From positions 992,001 through 1,056,000 of the forward strand of contig NZ_AP018498.1 in NCBI RefSeq assembly GCF_003569745.1: 64,000 bases of DNA, read 5' to 3'. The translations under genes and the position numbers were made by a program. This DNA comes from Altererythrobacter sp. B11. Its GTDB lineage: Bacteria; Pseudomonadota; Alphaproteobacteria; Sphingomonadales; Sphingomonadaceae. This document shows, piece by piece, positions 58,063 through 64,000 of this stretch. Position 1 is the first letter of the stretch. Each line of letters begins with the position of its first letter. The notes below the pieces were generated by a model. That model ran no database searches and had not been told where the DNA came from. It saw nothing but the letters and a program-made list of their open reading frames with translations.

Positions 58063-59619
58063 TCATTCTCCCGTATCGGCGGAGGGGGATTCGTCGGGGG
58101 CGGCCCAGCGCAAAGTCACCTCGCCGTAGCCGGAGCCCTTGGGCCGGGCGATTACCGCCACGCCCTTGGCCGCGAGCGCTGCGCGGACGGCCTCCACCGC
58201 GTCGGTGGGGCCGGAGATCACCACCGGCGCGCCGATCCGCTCCGCCGCCCACACCGTCAGCGCCAGCGCTTCGGCACCGCGGTCGGTCATCGCGTCATCC
58301 TCGAAGGCGATTGGGGGCAGCGGGCGGGCGGGGGGCACGAGCTGCACCGTCCATTCCGGTTCCTGCCCGGAGATGCGGCGCTCCAGCTCGAAATAGGCGC
58401 CGAGGGAGGCGCCATCGAGCGGTTTCGCCCGCACGGTGGCGCGGCGCCGCTCTCGGTCCACCAGCACCTCGCTATCCGGCACGCCGGCCACCAGCGCGAG
58501 CCGCTCGGCCAGTTCCTCCGCCCGCTGCAGATCGGCCTCGCGCTGGGCCTGCACGGCGGCGAGCTGCGCGACTTCGGCCGCCTGCGCATCGGTACCCACG
58601 CGATACTGGGTCAGCTTCACTTCCACCGGCGCGCCGATGCGGCGGCTGGTGGCACGGGCGATCACCCGCTCCGCATCGCTCTTGAGCTCGGGCGTCAGCA
58701 CCGTGGCGGACACCTGGATCGGCTGGGTGTTGTAGTTCACATCGATCTGCGAAAGGCGCGCGCGATCGTCAAAAGCATCGGCCACGGCGGCGTTGATCTG
58801 GCGCGTGGCGTTGGATTCCCAGGCGATCTGGCGCAGCGAAATGCCCAGCGGGATCGCCAGCGCCACGAAGGCGGCGATGATCAACACGGTCTGGAACTGC
58901 GTCTGCCGGTCCGACAGGGTGGTGCGGAAGCCATAGAGCCGCGCCATCACCGCCGCGGTGAAGGCAATCGTCATCAGGTTCGTCACGAACAGCATCAGCG
59001 CGCCGGAGAACACCGTCCAGTTGAAGGTGGCGAGGCCGAAGCCGACCACCGCCAGCGGCGGCATCAGGGCGGTGGCGATGGCCACGCCGACAACCGTGCC
59101 TTCGCGCCCGCGGATCATCGCATAGGCGCCGGCGATGGCCGAAAACAGCGCCACCAGCAGGTCGAACAGATTGGGCTTGGTGCGCGCCGCGATCTCCGAC
59201 GTCACCGTCTGCAGCGGGGAGAGCATCACCACCAGCGCGCAGAAACCGACGGAGAGCAGCGTACCCACCACCAGCGAGCGCGAGGATTGCTTGATCCAGC
59301 GGAAATCGCCGATGGCGAGGCCGAAGCCCGCCCCCATGATCGGCCCCATCAGCGGCGAAAGCAGCATGGCGCCGATCACCACCGCGGGAGAGGAGAGCAG
59401 CAGGCCGAGGATGGCGATCCCCGCGCTCATCGCCAGCATCAGCAGGTAGCGCGCGCTGAGCCCGCATTCCTCTCGTCGGCGGGCGATCACCTCGGCCTGG
59501 TTGACGGTGCCGACCACATCGGTGCGCCACCAATGCAGCCAGCTATAGACCACGTCACGAAAGCCGTTGGTCCCGTTTGCGGGGTCCGTTGCTGTTTCAC
59601 TCACGGCTTCGCTCGCCAC
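58063..59619 (-). CDS. DUF389 multi-pass membrane protein
   Basis: 518 aa. DUF389 covers about residues 40-270 with six membrane helices: AGIAILGLLLSSPAVVIGAM, LLSPLMGPIMGAGFGLAIGD, AIAGAYAMIRGREGTVVGVA, IATALMPPLAVVGFGLATFN. A soluble C-terminal part (from about 275) has a coiled region (VAQLAAVQAQREADLQRAEE) and an alpha/beta tail of the OmpA-periplasmic type. Function unknown; possible transport or stress role. Confidence 0.88.
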   Translation of the reverse strand: MASEAVSETATDPANGTNGFRDVVYSWLHWWRTDVVGTVNQAEVIARRREECGLSARYLLMLAMSAGIAILGLLLSSPAVVIGAMLLSPLMGPIMGAGFGLAIGDFRWIKQSSRSLVVGTLLSVGFCALVVMLSPLQTVTSEIAARTKPNLFDLLVALFSAIAGAYAMIRGREGTVVGVAIATALMPPLAVVGFGLATFNWTVFSGALMLFVTNLMTIAFTAAVMARLYGFRTTLSDRQTQFQTVLIIAAFVALAIPLGISLRQIAWESNATRQINAAVADAFDDRARLSQIDVNYNTQPIQVSATVLTPELKSDAERVIARATSRRIGAPVEVKLTQYRVGTDAQAAEVAQLAAVQAQREADLQRAEELAERLALVAGVPDSEVLVDRERRRATVRAKPLDGASLGAYFELERRISGQEPEWTVQLVPPARPLPPIAFEDDAMTDRGAEALALTVWAAERIGAPVVISGPTDAVEAVRAALAAKGVAVIARPKGSGYGEVTLRWAAPDESPSADTGE

Positions 59620-59739
59620 GCAGGTCGCCTCCCAGTCAAAAGCGCGTTAGACTGGTGGGGTAGCAGGGTGGCGGCGCGCTTGAAATGCGTGTCTTGCATA
59701 TCTAATACAGTGGCATGCGTCCCAAGGGGTCTGACGAGA

Positions 59740-60957
59740 ATGGCAACCAGCACCAATAATGCGACCAAGACGGATCTCGGCCTCGAGCTGACACCGCCCG
59801 ATCCGGTGCCCACCGTCAGCGCGGAAAAGGCCGCCGGCCTCGTGCCGGTGAGCGACGAGAAGAAGACGAAGCTGGACGAGAAGGTGGACAGCTTCGTGGC
59901 CGATCTGGTCTCGCTGGATGCCAATTCGCCCGATTTCGGCAAGAAGGTGGACCAGATCACCAGCATGGGCCGCAAGGAAATTGCGGCCGCCGCCGGCATG
60001 TCCAACCGCTTCCTCGATCGCCCGGTGCGGGCGATGGACAAGGATGAAGGCGTCGGCGCCGATCTGGCCCAGCTGCGCCGCGTGGTGGAGGAACTCGATC
60101 CCGGCAAGCGCGGCAAGCTTTCGGGCACCCGCAAGATCCTGGGCATCATCCCCTGGGGCAACAAGCTGAACGAATATTTCCGCAGCTACCAGAGCGCGCA
60201 GACGCATATCCAGTCCATCCTCTCCAGCCTCGCCAGCGGCAAGGACGAGCTGCTGATGGACAATGCCGCCATCGATGTGGAGCGGCAGAAGCTGTGGGAA
60301 TCCATGGGCAGCCTGGAGCAGATGATCCACATCGCCAAGACGCTGGACGCGCGGCTGGAAGACAAGGCGGCCGAGCTGGACGCGACCGATCCGGCAAAGG
60401 CCAAGGCCATTCGCGAGACGGCGCTGTTCTATGTCCGCCAGCGCACGCAGGATCTGCTGACGCAGATGGCGGTGAGCGTGCAGGGCTATCTCGCGCTCGA
60501 TCTCGTCAAGAAGAACAATGTGGAGCTGGTGAAGGGCGTGGACCGCGCCAGCACCACCACCGTTTCCGCCCTGCGCACCGCGGTGACGGTGGCGGAGGCA
60601 ATGACCAACCAGCGGCTGGTGCTGCAGCAGATCACCTCGCTCAACCAGACCACCGCCAATATCATCGATTCCACCAGCACCATGCTGGCCGACCAGACGG
60701 GCAAGATCCACGAACAGGCCGCCTCCAGCACCATCCCGCTGGAAACGCTGCAGCGCGCCTTCCAGAACATCTATGACACGATGGACAATATCGACAGCTT
60801 CAAGCTGCGCGCGCTGGACAGCATGAAGCAGACGGTCACCACCCTCTCTGCCGAGGTGGAGAAGTCCAAGGGCTATATCGCCCGCGCCGAAGGGCAGTCG
60901 CAGGCGCAGGCCAATATCGCCGCCAGCGAACCGTCGCTGCTGTCGCTGGACAGCTGA
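59740..60957 (+). CDS. telA: TelA-like toxic anion resistance family protein
   Basis: 405 aa, predicted cytoplasmic helical-bundle protein. SFVADLVSLDANSPDFGKKV, the KRGKLSGTRKILGIIPWGNK hinge typical of TelA/KlaA, and long helices (QALRD-type here VSVQGYLALDLVKKNNVELV). TelA proteins protect from tellurite and some antibiotics in certain hosts, though the mechanism is not known. It overlaps the next gene (TGATG), forming a telA-xpaC-like operon. Start ATG 59740 with AAGGGG upstream. Confidence 0.9.
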   Translation: MATSTNNATKTDLGLELTPPDPVPTVSAEKAAGLVPVSDEKKTKLDEKVDSFVADLVSLDANSPDFGKKVDQITSMGRKEIAAAAGMSNRFLDRPVRAMDKDEGVGADLAQLRRVVEELDPGKRGKLSGTRKILGIIPWGNKLNEYFRSYQSAQTHIQSILSSLASGKDELLMDNAAIDVERQKLWESMGSLEQMIHIAKTLDARLEDKAAELDATDPAKAKAIRETALFYVRQRTQDLLTQMAVSVQGYLALDLVKKNNVELVKGVDRASTTTVSALRTAVTVAEAMTNQRLVLQQITSLNQTTANIIDSTSTMLADQTGKIHEQAASSTIPLETLQRAFQNIYDTMDNIDSFKLRALDSMKQTVTTLSAEVEKSKGYIARAEGQSQAQANIAASEPSLLSLDS

Positions 60958-61709
60958 TGGCAGGGGACCTGACCGGCCAGAGCGATCGCATCCTGTCGGA
61001 CGGGCGCGCCCTGGTGCGTGACAACCAGTCCGGCGGGCGGCATCGGCGCGGGCCGATCGGCAAGGGTTCGGCGGAACTGCGCCGCGGCAATCTGATGACG
61101 CGGATCAAGCTGATCGCCGCCGCGCTGTTCACCATCGTGATCGCCGCCTCCGCCGCCGGCATCGCGCTGGACGGGATCGGCTTCACCGGCGTGATGGTCA
61201 CCTTCCTCGCCATTGTGGCGGCGGTGTTCCTGTTCGGCAATTTCCCCAAGGTGAAGGTGCCGCGCCGCGCCGATCTCACCCGCACGCAGGATGCGCGCCA
61301 GCTCGTCGCCCGCACCGAATTGTGGCTGGAACACCAGCGGCCGGCCCTGCCGCCGCCGGCCGTCACTCTGGTGGACCAGATCGGCGTGCAGCTGGATGCG
61401 CTGGGCCTGCAGCTGGACGGGATCGATCCGGCCCATCCGGCGGCAGTGGAAACGCGCAAGCTGGTGGGCGAGCACCTGCCCGAAATGGTGGAGAGCTATC
61501 GCCGGATACCCGCGAACATGCGGCGCGAAGGCGGGGCGGGCGGATCGCCCGACCAGCAATTCGTCGATAGCCTGGGCAAGATCAGCGGAGAGATCGACCG
61601 GGTCACCCGCCAGCTGGCAAGCGGCGCGATCGACGATCTCGCGGTGCGCAGCCGCTATCTCGAATATAAATATGGCGAGGCGATGGAGCCGGCCGGCAAG
61701 GAGGATTGA
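60957..61709 (+). CDS. XpaC-like (5-bromo-4-chloroindolyl phosphate hydrolysis) membrane protein
   Basis: 250 aa. Two adjacent membrane helices (IKLIAAALFTIVIAASAAGI and TGVMVTFLAIVAAVFLFGNF) after a basic N-terminus, then a helical cytoplasmic domain (QDARQLVARTELWLEHQRPA, GEIDRVTRQLASGAIDDLAV). XpaC and TelA genes are commonly paired in bacteria. The name comes from a phenotype, not a proven enzyme. Start overlaps telA; stop overlaps the next gene. Confidence 0.8.
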   Translation: MAGDLTGQSDRILSDGRALVRDNQSGGRHRRGPIGKGSAELRRGNLMTRIKLIAAALFTIVIAASAAGIALDGIGFTGVMVTFLAIVAAVFLFGNFPKVKVPRRADLTRTQDARQLVARTELWLEHQRPALPPPAVTLVDQIGVQLDALGLQLDGIDPAHPAAVETRKLVGEHLPEMVESYRRIPANMRREGGAGGSPDQQFVDSLGKISGEIDRVTRQLASGAIDDLAVRSRYLEYKYGEAMEPAGKED

Positions 61710-62014
61710 TGGAAGTCGCGCTGCCCCACGGGCTGGGCAAGGCCGAGGTCCGCCGCCGGCTGCACGCCAACAGCCATGAAATCGCCGATCACATACCTGG
61801 CGGCTTCGCCGATGTGGCGACCAGCTGGCCGAGCGAGGACCGGATGGCGATGACCATCAACGCCATGGGCCAGACCATCGCCGGCCATGTCGATGTCGAA
61901 GACAGCCGCGTGCTGATGGTGTTCGATCTGCCGCCCGCGCTCGGCTTCCTCAAGCCGCTGATCGAAGCGGCGGTGCGCCAGCAGGGGGACAAGCTGCTCG
62001 CCCCGCCGGAATAG
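61709..62014 (+). CDS. Polyhydroxyalkanoic-acid-system (PHA_gran_rgn-like) small protein
   Basis: 101 aa. EVALPHGLGKAEVRRRLHAN, then NAMGQTIAGHVDVEDSRVLM and LPPALGFLKPLIEAAVRQQG follow the family: a beta-sheet domain of 'L-G-x-x-E-A-x-x-R' start and 'L-P-x-x-L-x-x-L-x-x-x-I-E' end. Named after PHA loci but found widely. ATG 61709 overlaps the XpaC stop (TGATG), third gene of this operon. No PHA synthase is nearby. Confidence 0.75.
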   Translation: MEVALPHGLGKAEVRRRLHANSHEIADHIPGGFADVATSWPSEDRMAMTINAMGQTIAGHVDVEDSRVLMVFDLPPALGFLKPLIEAAVRQQGDKLLAPPE

Positions 62015-62119
62015 CGCCGGGCTTTCCTACTTCCCGCCGGCGGTGCTGGGTGCCGGCATGTCTCTCCGCCCGCTCTCTGCCTCTGCCCAGCCCCGCGCAA
62101 GTTATTGGCTTCGGGGCAG

Positions 62120-62158
62120 AATTTTTGCGCACGAACCCTGTTCCAGCGTGTTCCAGCG
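62120..62158 (-). repeat. GGAACA-type dispersed intergenic repeat, copy 3
   Basis: Reverse strand reads CGCTGGAACACGCTGGAACA followed by GGGTTCGTGCGCAAAAATT. It lies in the 199-bp gap between the small PHA-like gene and msrA, two genes that converge. Nothing else is recognisable in the gap. Confidence 0.65.
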
Positions 62159-62213
62159 GGCGGCGCCGGAACGCTGCCCGCTGAACCGAGATGCCCGCGC
62201 GCGGCAGGCGCCG

Positions 62214-62756
62214 TCAGGCTGCGCTGCCCGCCTTCACCTTGTTCTGGAAGCTCTTGCGCAGCTTCATCAGCTTGGGGGGAATCACCGCCAGGCAATAGGG
62301 GTTCCGCTGGCCTTCGCCCTCCCAATATTCCTGATGGTAATCCTCGGCCGGATACCATTCGGAGGGACCCTCGATCGTGGTCACGGCCATTTCGCCATGC
62401 TCCGCATTCCACCGGCCGATGGCCGCCTCGGCCTCCTGCCGCTGGGCATCGCCAAGTGGGAAGATCGCGCTGCGATATTGCGTGCCCACGTCATTGCCCT
62501 GGCGGTTGAGCTGCGTCGGATCATGCGTGCCCAGGAACACGTCGAGGATCTCCGCATAGGAAATCACCGCCGGGTCATAGGTCACGCGGATCGCCTCGGC
62601 ATGGCCGGTAGAGCCGCTGCACACCTGCTTGTAGGTGGGATCGGCCACGGTGCCGCCGATATAGCCGCTTTCCACTTCGCTGACGCCGACCACGTCGCGA
62701 AACACGGCCTCTGTGCACCAGAAGCACCCACCGGCCAGGATCGCCTGTTCGCTCAT
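62214..62756 (-). CDS. msrA: Peptide-methionine (S)-S-oxide reductase
   Basis: 180 aa. Repairs oxidised methionine. Active-site GCFWCTEAVF, then SGYIGGTVADPTYKQVCSGS TGHAE and YRSAIF, PAEDYHQEYW: complete MsrA. A second Cys in the VCSGST piece and no C-terminal Cys-rich resolving tail is a known variant. Cytoplasmic. Convergent with the small PHA-like gene. Confidence 0.96.
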   Translation of the reverse strand: MSEQAILAGGCFWCTEAVFRDVVGVSEVESGYIGGTVADPTYKQVCSGSTGHAEAIRVTYDPAVISYAEILDVFLGTHDPTQLNRQGNDVGTQYRSAIFPLGDAQRQEAEAAIGRWNAEHGEMAVTTIEGPSEWYPAEDYHQEYWEGEGQRNPYCLAVIPPKLMKLRKSFQNKVKAGSAA

Positions 62757-62857
62757 CTCTCAATCTCCTTCCCCGGCAAGATGGGGGCCTGCAAGCCGCT
62801 TGTCATCCCGCCCGGCTACCCTAGTCTGGCACGGGAAAGCAGGCAGGGAGTGTTGCG

Positions 62858-63676
62858 ATGAAAAGGGTGATCTGGGCGGCGGTGGCCGCGGTGAGCATGG
62901 TGGTGCCGATGGCGGCGCAGGCGCAGGATACGCTGGACGGCGTGCTGGCCGATGCGCGCCGCGCCGAAGACGCCCCACGCGATCGCTATCGCCATCCGAG
63001 GGAGACGCTGGAATTCTTCCAGGTGGAACCCGGCATGACGGTGGCCGATTACCTGCCGGCCGGCGGCTGGTACACGCGCATCCTGGTCCCCTATCTGGGG
63101 CCGCAGGGGCGTTACATCGCCATCGGGCCCGATGTCAGCGCCATGGAAGAGCGAATGCGCAATTACATGGGCGGGCTGGCGGAGAAATTCCCCGCGAGCA
63201 CGGCGAAGTGGAACCTGCCGGCGGAAGGGCCGGAGATCACTGCTTTCAACATGGATGCCTATCCCGAAGCCCTTGATGGCACGGTGGACCGGGTGCTGAT
63301 CTTCCGGGAAATGCACAACCAGTTCCGCTTCGGCTGGTTGCATGACGATCTGCTCAAGATCCGCCGCATGCTCAAGCCCGGCGGGATGGTGGGTCTCACC
63401 GATCATCGCGCATCGGAGGATGCGCCCTTTTCGATGACCGACGGCAACAAGGGCTATCTGCGCCAGAGCGACGTGATCGCGCTGATGGACGCCTATGGCT
63501 TCGATCTGGTGGCGGAGAGCGAGATCAACGCCAATCCGAAGGACACCAAGGATTACGAGCGCGGGGTGTGGGCGCTGCCGCCCGGCCTTTCCGGCGCCAC
63601 GGATGCGACGCGGCCGAAGCTGGAAGCGATCGGCGAAAGCGACCGGATGACGCTGCTGTTCCGCAAGCGGCCGTGA
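62858..63676 (+). CDS. Exported class I methyltransferase-like protein
   Basis: 272 aa. RVIWAAVAAVSMVVPMAAQA is a signal peptide (A-Q-A cleavage), so the mature protein is periplasmic. The remainder looks like a SAM methyltransferase: VADYLPAGGWYTRILVPYLG in place of the usual E-x-G-x-G-x-G, YIAIGPDVSAMEERMRNYM, DRVLIFREMHNQFRFGWLHD and KPGGMVGLTDHRASEDAP. The degenerate GxGxG and the export signal argue against ordinary SAM chemistry. Similar exported proteins are widespread in proteobacteria; function unknown. Confidence 0.8.
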   Translation: MKRVIWAAVAAVSMVVPMAAQAQDTLDGVLADARRAEDAPRDRYRHPRETLEFFQVEPGMTVADYLPAGGWYTRILVPYLGPQGRYIAIGPDVSAMEERMRNYMGGLAEKFPASTAKWNLPAEGPEITAFNMDAYPEALDGTVDRVLIFREMHNQFRFGWLHDDLLKIRRMLKPGGMVGLTDHRASEDAPFSMTDGNKGYLRQSDVIALMDAYGFDLVAESEINANPKDTKDYERGVWALPPGLSGATDATRPKLEAIGESDRMTLLFRKRP

Positions 63677-63737
63677 TCCTGCGCGTGGGCGGCGGCACCT
63701 CTGGACTTGGCGCCATGGCGATCATACTTCCCCGCGC

Positions 63738-64000
63738 ATGAGCACACTTACCGTCGCCGCGCTGCAACTGGCGCTGGGCTCGCAGGACGAGCAGGAGAAC
63801 ATCGCCGCCGTGTCCGCGCTGGTGGAGGAGGCCGCCGGGCGCGGCGCGCAGGTGATCCTGCCGCCCGAGCTCTTCTCCGGCCCCTATTTCTGCCAGGCGG
63901 AGGAGGAGGCGCTGTTTGCTCTCGCCCGCCCCACCGCGCAGCATCCCTCGGTCGTGGCGATGCAGCGGCTGGCCAAGGCGCTGGGCGTGGCGATCCCGAC
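63738..64000 (+). CDS. aguB: N-carbamoylputrescine amidase (nitrilase superfamily), 3' end cut by window
   Basis: Hydrolyses N-carbamoylputrescine to putrescine in the arginine-decarboxylase polyamine route. Only 87 codons are visible: TLTVAALQLALGSQDEQENI and VILPPELFSGPYFCQAEEEA, where the Glu of PPELF is the nitrilase-superfamily acid and GPYFCQ is the AguB form. The catalytic Lys and Cys lie beyond the window. Start ATG 63738 (MSTLTVAALQ). Confidence 0.85.
   Translation, partial: MSTLTVAALQLALGSQDEQENIAAVSALVEEAAGRGAQVILPPELFSGPYFCQAEEEALFALARPTAQHPSVVAMQRLAKALGVAIP

Overview
The window reads as chromosome of a high-GC alphaproteobacterium of the order Sphingomonadales. The reasons are the tyrA-hisC-metX-metW order, a tRNA-Trp/secE/nusG/rplK/rplA neighbourhood, the NDUFA12 and DUF2155 proteins, an FzlA-like protein, and above all a set of lignin-aromatic genes of the kind described in Sphingobium SYK-6 and Novosphingobium. 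Almost every base is coding. There is no rRNA, CRISPR array, phage or transposase. One tRNA (Trp) is present.

Layout. 1-5.2 kb holds amino-acid biosynthesis (tyrA, hisC, metX, metW), an EAL phosphodiesterase and a YdeI/OmdA-like protein. 5.2-16.7 kb is one unbroken minus-strand array of 12 genes: MarR regulator, aromatic-acid transporter, glutathione-dependent formaldehyde dehydrogenase (adhC), two VOC proteins, S-formylglutathione hydrolase (fghA) and a soluble NAD-dependent formate dehydrogenase with its maturation genes (fdsG, fdsB, mobA, fdsA, fdsD, fdhD). Together they would take formaldehyde to CO2. Divergent from the MarR gene, at 16.8 kb, is a lignostilbene dioxygenase that keeps the iron and substrate residues of LsdA.

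16.8-43.5 kb is an accessory aromatic block. It holds two GMC oxidoreductases each linked to a DUF3237 protein (as in the phenylcoumaran enzymes PhcC/PhcD and PhcF/PhcG), three NTF2-like proteins, a LigD-like C-alpha dehydrogenase, and an operon with a LigW-type 5-carboxyvanillate decarboxylase, an aldehyde dehydrogenase, a benzoylformate-decarboxylase-like enzyme and a transporter. Further on are an IclR regulator, a short MetE-like protein, a LigM/DesA-type tetrahydrofolate-dependent O-demethylase, metF and folD. My reading is a route from lignin dimers through a stilbene to vanillate and protocatechuate, with the released C1 units (formaldehyde, methyl-THF) burned by the adjacent C1 genes. 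Individual family calls are firm. The assembled pathway is inference.

44-64 kb is mostly housekeeping: folD, a molybdopterin-binding protein, rplA/rplK, a Crp/Fnr regulator, nusG, secE, an alanine/Na+ symporter, tRNA-Trp, aat, an NDUFA12-DUF2155 pair, DUF192, recX, a fatty-acyl-AMP ligase, MAPEG, DUF389, a telA-xpaC-like operon, msrA, an exported methyltransferase-like protein and the start of an N-carbamoylputrescine amidase gene. Several small dispersed palindromic repeats sit between genes, including a 38-49-bp GGAACA-type element found three times.
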